64,000 bases of DNA from an uncultured Bacteroidales bacterium (lineage in GTDB: Bacteria; Bacteroidota; Bacteroidia; Bacteroidales; UBA932), in assembly GCA_949286415.1 (NCBI GenBank), contig CASEBV010000006.1, forward strand, positions 1 to 64,000, in the 5' to 3' direction. Shown piece after piece: positions 1-8,390 of the stretch. The position numbers and the translations under genes were made by a program. The notes under the pieces were generated by a model. The model saw nothing but the letters and a program-made list of their open reading frames with translations. It was not told where the DNA came from and made no database searches. Every line of letters starts with the position of its first letter. The first letter of the stretch is position 1.

Positions 1-172
1 CGAGCACATCCAACACTCCGGTCAGTACAATGCCTGCAATCTCCTCAGTCCCAACTATCATCGTCGCGCTGAAGCTCAGGACGCACAGCAGCGCAAACAC
101 ATCGTCCCTGTACAACTCCCGGAAGTCCGCAGAATGCTTTTGCCGCTTCCTTGTCTGCTCTGATTCTCCCAT
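1..172 (-). CDS. Partial hypothetical protein, N-terminal 57 residues, probable membrane segment
   Basis: The reading frame starts with ATG at 172 on the minus strand and runs off the left edge of the window without a stop. The visible N-terminus begins MGESEQTRKRQKHSADFREL. It is basic and polar for about 25 residues and then becomes hydrophobic (FALLCVLSFSATMIVG), which looks like a first transmembrane helix. No family can be named from this fragment. A promoter-like pair lies 30-61 bp upstream. The gene is divergent from the long repeat-filled intergenic region that follows. Function unknown; only the frame and the start are supported. Confidence 0.5.
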   Translation of the reverse strand, partial: MGESEQTRKRQKHSADFRELYRDDVFALLCVLSFSATMIVGTEEIAGIVLTGVLDVL

Positions 173-201
173 AACAGTAGTGTTTCATTCAACATAATCA
201 T

Positions 202-233
202 TGAATTTACGACATATATCCTGCAATTACAAA
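202..233 (-). promoter_or_regulatory. Candidate promoter of the partial gene at the left edge
   Basis: On the minus strand TTTG (230-233) is followed after exactly 20 nt by TAAATTCA (202-209). This is close to the Bacteroidota pattern TTTG-N19-21-TAnnTTTG. It would start a transcript about 25 nt before the ATG at 172. Confidence 0.4.
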
Positions 234-368
234 TCTTTGTTTCCGAAAAAGAAGCGAAAAAGGACTAAAACAGGAGTATGAGACAATATCTTCGTGACCG
301 GAAAACAGTTGTTTAGCCTCCGCCGGGCGCAGAATGCCTTCCTGACACGAAAATCCACAAAATATTGC

Positions 369-762
369 CAGGTAGGCAAAATATGATACCACAAACTGCC
401 CACCTGACGCATTCGTCCAGAAAAACTGCGGCAGGTAGTACATTCATTGTATCACCTGGCGCGAAAACCTGCCCGAATCATGCCAGGTGGGTAAGATTCA
501 ATACCTCAGAATGCCCTCCTGACACGAAAATCCGCTCGAATCATGGCAGGTGGGCAAGATTTGATACCGCAAACTGCCCTCCTGACACGAAAATCCGCTC
601 GAATCATGGCAGGTGGGCAAGATTTGATACCGCAAACTGCCCTCCTGACGCATTCATCCAGAAAAACTGCGGCAGGTAGTACATTCATTGTATCACCTGA
701 CACGAAAATCGACCCAAATCATGCCAGGTAGGCAAGATAAGATGTGATACCGCGCCCGGTGG
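369..762. repeat. Array of seven palindromic modules separated by 25-nt linkers
   Basis: Modules begin CAGGT and end CCTG and are internally inverted. Typical arms are CAGGTGGGCA and TGCCCTCCTG around an 18-nt loop. Long 38-nt modules lie at 369-406, 484-521, 547-584, 610-647 and 725-762; short 27-nt modules at 432-458 and 673-699. Every linker between them is exactly 25 nt: 407-431, 459-483, 522-546, 585-609, 648-672 and 700-724. Linkers are of two types, one beginning ACACGAAAAT or similar and one beginning ACGCATTC. A left partial module ends at 344 with a 24-nt linker. The units at 547-609 and 610-647 repeat with a 63-bp period. The last module ends in GCCCGGTGG and so merges into the dispersed palindrome family. 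Function unknown. Confidence 0.85.
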
Positions 763-876
763 ACATGTGAAATAGCCTCCAACGGCCGCGATTTTCCCGT
801 ATTTTCGTGCCCGATAGTATTTTCAAATGACCACCAGGCGCGATTTTCCCATAAAAGTGCGCCCGTTGGACACCGG
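751..876. repeat. Degenerate tandem copies of the dispersed GCCCGGTGGA palindrome
   Basis: The best copy is 751-791: CGCCCGGTGGA, a loop containing TGTGAAAT, then TCCAACGGCCGCGA. A decayed copy follows at 807-843, ending in CCAGGCGCGA, and a third partial copy at 857-876 (GCGCCCGTTGGACACCGG). Each of the first two is followed by GATTTTCCC. The copy at 751-791 is very like the single element at 13219-13254, 12 kb away. Confidence 0.7.
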
Positions 877-1107
877 TTTGCCACTCCTCCTGACGCAACG
901 GATGCATCGGGAACACCGCCAAGCCATCAGCAATCAACCGACAGGATGCATCGGACACATTGAATGTATCGGACGGACGCAACAGACGCAACGACAAGCC
1001 TCCGACAAACCGTCGGACACACCGACAATCAACAGCCGAACCGACATGCGAGAAATCTTTTCGGTTATTGCGCAGGATTTCATTATATATTATTGCGGCG
1101 AATTCAT

Positions 1108-1115
1108 TATTTTTG
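1108..1115 (+). promoter_or_regulatory. Candidate -7 element for the GH92-GH88 pair
   Basis: TATTTTTG matches TAnnTTTG and lies 20 bp before the GH92 start codon. I see no good TTTG at the expected upstream spacing, so the call rests on the -7 box and its position. Confidence 0.4.
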
Positions 1116-1135
1116 TCTGACTAATACTTTCTTCA

Positions 1136-3352
1136 ATGGCAACCAGAAAAACTGCAATGCTTTTTGCGGCTGCGGCGGCTCTTGCGGCGGTGGCATGCTC
1201 ATCGGGCAGGACGGCGGACTATGCCGGGACTGTCAATCCTCTCATAGGCACGGACTTCACGGGCAACACCTACCCGGGGGCGCAGGCTCCGTTCGGAATG
1301 GTGCAGTTGAGTCCTGACAACGGGCTTCCGGGCTGGGACAGGATAGCCGGATACTTTTATCCAGACAGCACAATCGCAGGCTTCAGCCACACCCATCTTT
1401 CGGGCACGGGCGCAGGAGACCTGTATGACATCTCTTTCATGCCTGTGACCCTGCCGTACAATGAAGCGGAGCCTCCTCTCGGGATATATTCCAAATTCTC
1501 CCATGATGACGAGGAAGCGAGCGCCGGATATTACAGGGTGCTGCTGAAGGACTACGGCATCAATGTGGAGCTTACTGCCACGCCAAGGTGCGGCATCCAG
1601 AGATATACTTTCCCGGAGGGAGAGTCGGCAGTGCTTCTCAACCTGAAGAAGGCCATGAACTGGGACTTCACGGAAGATTCGTTCATTGAAGCAGTGGACT
1701 CCTGCACTGTACGGGGCTACAGGTTCTCGGACGGATGGGCCCGGGGGCAGAAAGTATATTTCATGACAAGATTCTCGCGGCCTTTCGATGCAATGTCAAT
1801 CGAAGTGTCAGACACTGAACGCGACGGGAAGAAAATCGGCAAGGCATATGTCGCCCGATTCGACTTCAATACATCAGAAGGGGAACAGCTGACAGTGTGC
1901 ACGGCCCTTTCCGGCACAGGAATGGAGGGGGCGGCCCTCAATCTTGAGACAGAAGCCCCGCACAACGACTTTGACAAATACCTTGCGGAGGCAAGGGAGG
2001 ACTGGAACCGCCAGCTCGGCAAGATAGAAGTCATCGGCGGCAATCCGGACGACAGGGTCAGCTTCTACACGGCACTTTACCATTCAATGATAGCGCCGAC
2101 GACATACAGCGACGTTGACGGCTCATATTACGGGCCGGACAAGAAAATCCACAAGGCCGAAGGATGGACCAACTACGGGACATTCTCGCTGTGGGACACC
2201 TTCAGGGCGGCGCATCCGCTGTTCACTTACACGGAGACGGCAAGGGTGAACGACATGGTGAAGTCCTTCATCGCATTCTATGAGCAGAACGGAAGGCTGC
2301 CGGTATGGAACTTCTGGGGCAGCGAGACCGACATGATGATAGGCTACCATGCAGTGCCGATTATTGTGGACGCATATCTGAAAGGCATCGGGGACTTTGA
2401 TGCAGAAAAGGCTCTCGAAGCCTGCGTGAACACTGCCAACCTGGACTGGTACCGAGGCATCGGCCTCTACAAGGAACTGGGTTATGTGCCGTTCGATGTC
2501 GTGGACAAATACAATTCCGAGAACTGGTCGCTTTCACGCACCCTTGAATATGCATACGACGACTGGTGCATAGCGAAGATGGCCGAGAAGATGGGACACA
2601 AGGACACGGCGGAAGAATTCTACGCCCGCTCGCAGAACTGGCGCAATGTCTATAATCCGCAGACTACATTCATGCAGCCGCGCGACAGCAAAGGCAATTT
2701 CCAGAAAAGGTTCTCCCCTGACGACTATACCCCTCACATCTGCGAAAGCAACGGCTGGCACTATTTCTGGTCCGTGCAGCATGACATCGACGGTCTTATC
2801 GACACCGTCGGAGGAAAGGAAAGATTCGCGGAGAAGCTCGACAGCATGTTCACATACAACCCTTCCGCAGATGACGAGCTTCCTCTCTTCAGCACCGGAA
2901 TGATCGGGCAATATGCCCACGGCAACGAGCCGAGCCACCATGTCATCTATCTCTTCAACAAGGTCGGACAGCCGTGGAAGACGCAGAAATATGCAGCTGA
3001 AGTCATGCACGAGCTTTACTTCAATGCTCCGGCAGGTCTCTGCGGCAACGAGGACTGCGGCCAGATGTCCGCATGGTATGTATTCAGCGCAATGGGCTTC
3101 TATCCGGTCAACCCCGCCGCCGGAGAATACGAGATAGGCACGCCTCTCTTCCCTGAAGTGAAGATGCATCTTGAGAACGGCAGGACTTTCACCATCCTGG
3201 CACACAATGTCAGCAAGGACAACATCTACATACAGTCAGTGAAGCTGGACGGCAAGCCTTATGACAGAAGCTATATCACCCATGACCAGATAATGTCTGG
3301 TGCCACCCTTGAATTCGAGATGGGCGCCGAGCCTGCAGAAGCCTGGTATTGA
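1136..3352 (+). CDS. GH92 family alpha-mannosidase, lipoprotein
   Basis: The 738-residue protein is a full-length glycoside hydrolase of family 92. This is a calcium-dependent family of exo-acting alpha-mannosidases that trim alpha-linked mannose from N-glycans and mannans. It starts with a lipoprotein signal peptide (lipobox LAAVAC, Cys21). The N-terminal beta-sandwich has the family signature NPLIGT..GNTYPGAQAPFG near residues 34-55 and GFSHTHLSGTGAGD near 105. The catalytic (alpha/alpha)6 domain shows NFWGSETDMMIGYHAVPI near residue 392 and GNEDCGQMSAWYVFSAMGFY near 636, both strongly conserved in GH92. A GH88 gene follows 23 bp later, so the two are probably co-transcribed. The GH18/SusCD operon 3 kb away suggests high-mannose N-glycan as substrate. 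The exact linkage (1,2, 1,3 or 1,6) cannot be read from the sequence. Confidence 0.93.
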   Translation: MATRKTAMLFAAAAALAAVACSSGRTADYAGTVNPLIGTDFTGNTYPGAQAPFGMVQLSPDNGLPGWDRIAGYFYPDSTIAGFSHTHLSGTGAGDLYDISFMPVTLPYNEAEPPLGIYSKFSHDDEEASAGYYRVLLKDYGINVELTATPRCGIQRYTFPEGESAVLLNLKKAMNWDFTEDSFIEAVDSCTVRGYRFSDGWARGQKVYFMTRFSRPFDAMSIEVSDTERDGKKIGKAYVARFDFNTSEGEQLTVCTALSGTGMEGAALNLETEAPHNDFDKYLAEAREDWNRQLGKIEVIGGNPDDRVSFYTALYHSMIAPTTYSDVDGSYYGPDKKIHKAEGWTNYGTFSLWDTFRAAHPLFTYTETARVNDMVKSFIAFYEQNGRLPVWNFWGSETDMMIGYHAVPIIVDAYLKGIGDFDAEKALEACVNTANLDWYRGIGLYKELGYVPFDVVDKYNSENWSLSRTLEYAYDDWCIAKMAEKMGHKDTAEEFYARSQNWRNVYNPQTTFMQPRDSKGNFQKRFSPDDYTPHICESNGWHYFWSVQHDIDGLIDTVGGKERFAEKLDSMFTYNPSADDELPLFSTGMIGQYAHGNEPSHHVIYLFNKVGQPWKTQKYAAEVMHELYFNAPAGLCGNEDCGQMSAWYVFSAMGFYPVNPAAGEYEIGTPLFPEVKMHLENGRTFTILAHNVSKDNIYIQSVKLDGKPYDRSYITHDQIMSGATLEFEMGAEPAEAWY

Positions 3353-3375
3353 CTTCCCCTGAAACCGATGACACC

Positions 3376-4590
3376 ATGCGACCAAAAGCGATTTCCATAG
3401 CGGCAGCCTCCGCCGCCGTACTGGTTTCAGGAATTTTCTGTTCTTCAGGCAACAATATCATCAGTGACAACATCGCGAATGCAGAAATCCAGACCCGGCT
3501 TCTGCTTGAGGCATCCGAAGCCGGAGACACAATCCGCATACCGTCTTCATTCCAGAAAGGGGAAGTGGTATTCGTGCCGGCATCGGACTGGGTGAGCGGA
3601 TTTTTCGCCGGGACCCTCTGGTACATGTATGAACTCACCGGGGACGAATTCTGGGCAGAACACGCAAGAAAGCACACGGAAGCTCTCGAAGACATACAAT
3701 ACCTCACATGGCATCATGATGTCGGATTCATGATATATGACAGTTACGGCAACGGGCTCAGGCTCAAGAATATCGATGGATACAAGGATGTCTGCATCAA
3801 TGCGGCGAAATCCCTGTCGACAAGGTTCCGGCCTGCCGCCGGGATACTCCAGTCATGGAATGTGGACGGGGGATGGCAGTCTGAAAGAGGATGGAAATGC
3901 CCCGTCATCATAGACAATATGATGAACCTTGAGATTCTTTTCAAGGCGACGGAATTCAGCGGGGACCAGACATTCGCCGGGATTGCGACAAGCCATGCCG
4001 ACAAGACGCTTAAAAATCATTTCAGGCCTGACTGGAGCAGCTATCATGTGGTGGACTACGACCCGGAAACAGGTGAAGTGCTCAAAAAATGCACTGCACA
4101 GGGCTATGCGGACGAATCTGCATGGTCAAGGGGACAGGCATGGGCGCTCTACGGATTCACGGCGGCATACCGCTGCACTGCGGACAAGAAATATCTGGAT
4201 GCAGCCGAGAATGTGGCCGGATTCATCCTGTCTCATCCGAATATGCCGGAAGACCTTGTGCCTTACTGGGATTTCAATGCCCCGGACATTCCTGACGAGC
4301 CGAGGGACGCCTCTTCGGCAGCCATCATCGCTTCCGGACTGTACGAACTGTATGGGCACACCGGCAAGGACATATACAGGGAAAAGGCAGACAAAATCAT
4401 CTGTTCCCTTTCAACACCCGCATACAGGGCTGCCCAGGGAACCAACGGAGGCTTCATCCTGATGCATTCGGTGGGGAGCATACCCCACGGCAACAGCATA
4501 GATGTCCCTCTCAACTATGCTGACTACTATTTCCTCGAGGCCCTCATCCGCAAGAGGAACATTGAAGCCGGTCTTCCTCCTGTGGAATAA
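3376..4590 (+). CDS. GH88 family unsaturated glucuronyl hydrolase-like lipoprotein
   Basis: This 404-residue protein belongs to glycoside hydrolase family 88. Members hydrate the double bond of unsaturated uronic acids left by polysaccharide lyases and so release the terminal sugar. The expected catalytic aspartates are present in HHDVGFM (about residue 114) and IIDNMMN (about 179), followed by AQGYADESAWSRGQAWALYG, typical of the fold. I chose ATG at 3376, which gives a lipoprotein signal peptide (MRPKAISIAAASAAVLVSG, then FC). An in-frame TTG at 3349 overlaps the GH92 stop and would hide the signal. The gene lies directly behind GH92. No lyase that would make a GH88 substrate is in the window, so the pairing is unusual and the substrate is open. 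It converges on ahcY with a 15-bp gap. Confidence 0.85.
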   Translation: MRPKAISIAAASAAVLVSGIFCSSGNNIISDNIANAEIQTRLLLEASEAGDTIRIPSSFQKGEVVFVPASDWVSGFFAGTLWYMYELTGDEFWAEHARKHTEALEDIQYLTWHHDVGFMIYDSYGNGLRLKNIDGYKDVCINAAKSLSTRFRPAAGILQSWNVDGGWQSERGWKCPVIIDNMMNLEILFKATEFSGDQTFAGIATSHADKTLKNHFRPDWSSYHVVDYDPETGEVLKKCTAQGYADESAWSRGQAWALYGFTAAYRCTADKKYLDAAENVAGFILSHPNMPEDLVPYWDFNAPDIPDEPRDASSAAIIASGLYELYGHTGKDIYREKADKIICSLSTPAYRAAQGTNGGFILMHSVGSIPHGNSIDVPLNYADYYFLEALIRKRNIEAGLPPVE

Positions 4591-4605
4591 GCGGAACATC
4601 TGACA

Positions 4606-5862
4606 TTATTCCTCTCCGTAGAGATATTTCCTCTGCTCCGAAGTAAGGACATCTATTTCGCAGCCCCAGTAGGCGAGCTTCCGCCTTGCGACTTCCTCGT
4701 CTATGCTGCGCGGCACATCATTGAGCATCTTATGCGGCTCCCTTGCTATCTTGTCCCTGTTCTGCACGAGATATCGTGCGCTCAGGGCCTGGATGGCAAA
4801 TGACATGTCCATGATTTCTGCCGGATGACCGTCTCCTGCGGCAAGGTTGACCAGACGGCCCTCGGCAAGGATATAAATCCTGTTGCCGTTGTCAAGGAGA
4901 TAGCCGGTGATATTCCTGCGGGCAGGCTTGATTTCCTTTGCGATTGAGGCAAGGCCCCTGACATCCACCTCGACATCAAAATGTCCGGCATTGCAGCAGA
5001 TGGCCCCGTCCTTCATCAGCATGAAATGCTTCCGGGTAATGACGGCATCGCAGCCTGTGACGGTCACGAAAATGTCTCCGAGGGAGGCAGCCTGCTCCAT
5101 TGTCATCACCTTGAATCCGTCCATCACGGCCTCCATGGCCTTGATCGGGTCAATTTCAGTCACAATTACCTCCGCCCCGAGTCCCTTTGCCCTCATGGCG
5201 ACTCCCTTGCCGCACCAGCCGTAGCCGGCCACGACAACATTCTTGCCGGCGACAATCAGATTGGTTGTGCGGTTGATGCCGTCCCACACGGACTGGCCAG
5301 TGCCATAGCGGTTGTCAAAAAGATGCTTGCAGTCGGCATTGTTGACCAGCATCATAGGGAAGCACAGCGCACCGGCCCTGTCCATCGCCTGAAGACGGAG
5401 AATGCCGGTAGTAGTCTCCTCGCAGCCTCCGATTACACCTGGAATCAGGTGGCGGAACTCCGTGTGCATCAGATTGACAAGGTCTCCACCGTCATCTATT
5501 ATCAGGTCCGGCCCCTGCTCAAGCACCTTTCTTATATGGGATTCATATTCTTCAGAAGTGGCGCCATACCAGGCGAATACATTGAGCCCCCCGTGCACGA
5601 GGGCGGCCGCAACATCGTCCTGTGTGGAAAGAGGGTTGCTGCCCGTGACATACATCTCCGCTCCACCGGCGGCCAGAGTCTCGCACAGGTATGCCGTCTT
5701 GGCTTCCAGATGCACGGAAAGGGCGATTTTCAGCCCTTTGAAAGGCTTCTCCTGCGCAAATTCGCGCTCCAGTCCGTTCAGAAGAGGCATATGGTGCCTC
5801 ACCCAGTCAATCTTGAGCCGTCCCTCCGGCCACAATTCGGGATTTCTTATTTCACTTGCCAT
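4606..5862 (-). CDS. ahcY: Adenosylhomocysteinase (S-adenosyl-L-homocysteine hydrolase)
   Basis: The enzyme splits S-adenosylhomocysteine, the product of SAM-dependent methylation, into homocysteine and adenosine in the cytoplasm using bound NAD. The 418-residue sequence starts in family style (RNPELWPEGRLKIDWVRHHM) and has HLEAKTAYLCETL, TTTGILRL and the NAD-binding loop VAGYGWCGKGVAMRAKG near residue 210. NAGHFDVEVD lies near 290, and the C-terminus LTSEQRKYLYG is typical. The length matches the shorter prokaryotic form, which lacks the roughly 40-residue insertion of eukaryotic-type enzymes. It is a single gene with its own good promoter, divergent from nothing close by and convergent with GH88. 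Confidence 0.96.
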   Translation of the reverse strand: MASEIRNPELWPEGRLKIDWVRHHMPLLNGLEREFAQEKPFKGLKIALSVHLEAKTAYLCETLAAGGAEMYVTGSNPLSTQDDVAAALVHGGLNVFAWYGATSEEYESHIRKVLEQGPDLIIDDGGDLVNLMHTEFRHLIPGVIGGCEETTTGILRLQAMDRAGALCFPMMLVNNADCKHLFDNRYGTGQSVWDGINRTTNLIVAGKNVVVAGYGWCGKGVAMRAKGLGAEVIVTEIDPIKAMEAVMDGFKVMTMEQAASLGDIFVTVTGCDAVITRKHFMLMKDGAICCNAGHFDVEVDVRGLASIAKEIKPARRNITGYLLDNGNRIYILAEGRLVNLAAGDGHPAEIMDMSFAIQALSARYLVQNRDKIAREPHKMLNDVPRSIDEEVARRKLAYWGCEIDVLTSEQRKYLYGEE

Positions 5863-5887
5863 GATGTCTTGATAATTTTGCCGACTG

Positions 5888-5919
5888 CAAATTTAGAATC
5901 CTGCCGAGACTTGAGCAAA
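5888..5919 (-). promoter_or_regulatory. Promoter of ahcY
   Basis: On the minus strand TTTG (5916-5919) is followed after 20 nt by TAAATTTG (5888-5895), a full match to the Bacteroidota consensus. The box lies 26 bp before the ahcY start. Confidence 0.7.
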
Positions 5920-5951
5920 TTTTTAGAAAAATACCGGCCGCGGAAGATACG

Positions 5952-5997
5952 AAAAAAGGGCGGCCCTTTTTGTCACTGCTGACTTTAGGGCCACCCT
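5952..5997 (-). terminator. Terminator of the first SusCD operon
   Basis: Read on the minus strand, an 11-bp stem (AGGGTGGCCCT with AGGGCCGCCCT, one G-T pair) encloses a 19-nt loop and is followed directly by a run of T. It lies 58 bp beyond the stop of the DUF1735/LamG gene, the last gene of the operon. Confidence 0.8.
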
Positions 5998-6054
5998 CAG
6001 TATGATTGTTCATGGCTGGAATACAGCCCATGAACTTATGTTGTCTTCAATATG

Positions 6055-7194
6055 CTACAGGCCTCCGCCGACAGCCACCGGATTCTCAAGATCGACGAAT
6101 GACGGCATGGCGTAGTCGTTCGGGTCAAAATGGTTCTCTGTGGCGTCCTTGAGTTCTCCGTTGAGTTTATAATATGCCAACAGGCCAGGTGATGCGGGGT
6201 CTACAGTAAGCATATTATCCTTAATCTGGTTGGCGGAACGTACGACATTCCAGAGCCGGACTTCTGACATGTATCCGTTGAGAGGACGGGTCCCCCACAT
6301 GAATCTCGGAACCATTCCGACAGAGAAGCCGAAATCTGCTCCGCCTGCAGTAAGATCGGATGACATCGCAAATGTACCCTCGATGACTTCTTCTCCATTG
6401 ACATAAAGATGACCTTCGTTGGCAGAGTTACAGGTAAATGCCAGATGATACCACTTGCCTTCAGTGAGAGGTCCGTCATGATAAGTCATTTCTGCTTTGC
6501 CGGCCATCTGAAGAACATCCTTTGGAACGGTTCCGCCACCGGCATCTCCGACACGCATAATCATCACGCCCTCACAGCCCATGATGGTATTGTTGTCTCC
6601 GAAGCTTGAGATATTCACAAGGGCCTCATATGTCACTTCCGAGAAAACATTGAGTGGAGAAATAGGAATCTTGAAGAAACTGTTGTAGAACTTTGCCACC
6701 TTGGTAATCTTTGGCAGTCTACGAATGACAATATATGTCATGTCTGAGCCTTCTATCATAGGGACATCCCCAGTATTGACCCGCACAGGCAGCACATAGC
6801 TCGTACCTTCTGCAACAGCGTCAAGTCCAGGAAGATTAAGCATCACGGCATCGGAATAAATTTCTCCGGAATGAATTACGGAAGATTCCGTACCCAGGGT
6901 TGCTCCTGGAAAGAGGGGATATTCCTTGCCGAATTTCTGGTTATATGCAGCAAGGATATCAGCATCCGTCTCAAGGGTATATGTAACCTGAACATCGGAT
7001 GATGTCATTGATGAAAGACGGGACTGAAGTTCATAATCCATTGTCGATACCCCGTCTTCCAAATTAATCACATTCTCCTCGTTCTCAAAATACAGTTTTG
7101 GAATCAGGAGCTCCGCCTCCTTGTCCTGACAACCGGCAGCCAGGCATATTCCAAGCCCAAGAACTGCTGAAATTTTCAATATCTTTTTATTCAT
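6055..7194 (-). CDS. DUF1735 and LamG-domain surface lipoprotein (SGBP-like)
   Basis: The 379-residue protein has a lipoprotein signal peptide (LGICLAAGC), an N-terminal DUF1735 region (about residues 30-170, immunoglobulin-like in known members) and a C-terminal concanavalin-like LamG domain (about 190-375). Visible LamG motifs are KWYHLAFTCNS, HLYVNGEEV, EVRLWNVVRS and LLAYYKLNGELKDAT. Proteins with this architecture sit beside GH18 endoglycosidases in Bacteroides N-glycan loci and are thought to hold glycan or glycoprotein on the cell surface. The ATG at 7194 gives a good signal peptide; the in-frame TTG at 7203 adds three residues and is less likely. It is the last gene of the operon, 11 bp after GH18. 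The paralogue is at 49156-50373. Confidence 0.85.
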   Translation of the reverse strand: MNKKILKISAVLGLGICLAAGCQDKEAELLIPKLYFENEENVINLEDGVSTMDYELQSRLSSMTSSDVQVTYTLETDADILAAYNQKFGKEYPLFPGATLGTESSVIHSGEIYSDAVMLNLPGLDAVAEGTSYVLPVRVNTGDVPMIEGSDMTYIVIRRLPKITKVAKFYNSFFKIPISPLNVFSEVTYEALVNISSFGDNNTIMGCEGVMIMRVGDAGGGTVPKDVLQMAGKAEMTYHDGPLTEGKWYHLAFTCNSANEGHLYVNGEEVIEGTFAMSSDLTAGGADFGFSVGMVPRFMWGTRPLNGYMSEVRLWNVVRSANQIKDNMLTVDPASPGLLAYYKLNGELKDATENHFDPNDYAMPSFVDLENPVAVGGGL

Positions 7195-7205
7195 ACTGAT
7201 CAATT

Positions 7206-8348
7206 TTATTGTTCATTCTCTGTTGCAGTTCCTTCCTGGGCAGCCTTCCACTCGTTGAATACGCGCTGGTTCTCCTGGATGGCCTTGCGCATCCACTTGT
7301 AGTCAGGAGTATTGTCATAGTCCTTCTGGAAACGGTAGGCTCCGACGCCGCCCTTGTAGCCGCTGCTCGGCATATAACGGGCCTGGTCAAGAAGGCGCCC
7401 TCCATCAACTGCATATTGTTCAAAGTTCTCCGTCAGGATGAACTTGTGGGTATTCGGGGCATATCCGTCAAGTCCGTCCACCCTGCCGTAAGACTGGAGG
7501 ATGAAGTAGTCGATGTATTCAGGACAGCTGGTAACGAATGTCCCGATGTGACCATCGACGCAGAGAAGCTTGTGCCCCTTGTTCTCAGGGTCGCTCATAG
7601 GACCGATGTACTTGCCCATTTCCTTTACAAGATGGATTATAAGCTCCGTCTGGCGCGGATTGTTGGCAAGTGTCCCGTCGGCATCGTTGAAACCGCTTCC
7701 CGGCTCCCAGTCGATGTCGAATCCATCCCACTCGTTGACTACGAGAGAGTCGCAGAGGGCCTTTGCGAATTTCGTGTGGGCAGCCTTGAGTTCCTCGAAG
7801 TTATTCACATCATGAGAAGTGAAGCCCCAGTAGTCCCAGCGGGCATATTTCTTGGCCTCTTCGAGCTGGGAGTCGCTCCAGCCTTCTTCTTCAGCCTGGA
7901 CATACAGGTCAGCGTATACAGACTCCGGAGTCCTTCCCTTTCCGAGATGAGAAAGAAGGCTCACCTCAAGAAGCTTGATGCCTTTCTTTTTCTGCACGAA
8001 CTCTTTGTCTTTCTTCTGTTCCGGGGTGATTTCAAATCTTCCCGGAGCACCGCTCCACATGGAGATGATGTCCATGCTGTCAGGGACAGATGTCAGATAA
8101 CCGCCCCTCGCGGCACCGTACGGAGCCCAGTCGGAGAACCAGCCGAAAGCCACAGGACGGCCGTAGCCATAGATCTGGTCCTTGTATTCACGGAGATTAG
8201 CATAATATGCCTCGCTCTCCTCATTGTCCATCGTGTTGTAACCGCCGATATGCTCCACCGGGATCTTTTCGACTTCAGTACACGAGAACATCGCCATCCC
8301 GGCGACAAGCGCCGGAAATATCAGGAATTTTGTGAATTTATTGTTCAT
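7206..8348 (-). CDS. GH18 endo-beta-N-acetylglucosaminidase-type lipoprotein
   Basis: This is a 380-residue family 18 hydrolase. The catalytic DxxDxDxE motif is intact as DGFDIDWEP near residue 210, with Glu as the acid/base. Together with the TIM-barrel strands PVAFGWFSDW, DSMDIISMW, KLLEVSLL and YFILQSYGRVDG it matches the single-domain endo-beta-N-acetylglucosaminidases that cut the chitobiose core of N-glycans. The signal peptide ends in AMFSC, so it is probably surface-anchored. It lies between SusD and the DUF1735/LamG gene. The arrangement and the nearby GH92 recall the high-mannose N-glycan locus of B. thetaiotaomicron. Chitinase activity is less likely in this context but not excluded. 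The paralogue at 50410-51591 has the same order. Confidence 0.9.
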   Translation of the reverse strand: MNNKFTKFLIFPALVAGMAMFSCTEVEKIPVEHIGGYNTMDNEESEAYYANLREYKDQIYGYGRPVAFGWFSDWAPYGAARGGYLTSVPDSMDIISMWSGAPGRFEITPEQKKDKEFVQKKKGIKLLEVSLLSHLGKGRTPESVYADLYVQAEEEGWSDSQLEEAKKYARWDYWGFTSHDVNNFEELKAAHTKFAKALCDSLVVNEWDGFDIDWEPGSGFNDADGTLANNPRQTELIIHLVKEMGKYIGPMSDPENKGHKLLCVDGHIGTFVTSCPEYIDYFILQSYGRVDGLDGYAPNTHKFILTENFEQYAVDGGRLLDQARYMPSSGYKGGVGAYRFQKDYDNTPDYKWMRKAIQENQRVFNEWKAAQEGTATENEQ

Positions 8349-8390
8349 AAGTATTTATCGTTTGATGCTATGCATTATAAACCAATTCCA

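Larger units (their letters stand above)
173..1135. other. 963-bp intergenic region without genes, filled with repeats
   Basis: No believable gene is present. The region holds, in order: a leader for the minus-strand partial gene; an array of palindromic modules with fixed linkers (369-762); degenerate tandem copies of a GCCCGGTGGA-type palindrome (751-876); short direct repeats with the core GATGCATCGG (901-910, 945-954, and a variant at 963-972); and the promoter of the GH92 gene. Open frames across the array, for example 365-679, exist only because the 63-bp period is a multiple of three. They translate to repeated peptides. Confidence 0.8.

Noticed and set aside
365..679. Open frame of 104 codons through the repeat array
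   Set aside because: It consists of repeated peptides produced by the 63-bp period, with similar frames on the other strand. It has no promoter and no family likeness.
369..762. CRISPR array
   Set aside because: The linkers are repeated sequences of two types and the modules vary in length and sequence. No cas gene is near.
2534..3205. Minus-strand open frame of 223 codons within GH92
   Set aside because: It is antisense to the strongly conserved GH92 catalytic domain and has no family likeness.
4981..5982. Long plus-strand open frame (333 codons) over ahcY
   Set aside because: It lies antisense to a clear adenosylhomocysteinase gene and its translation resembles no protein.
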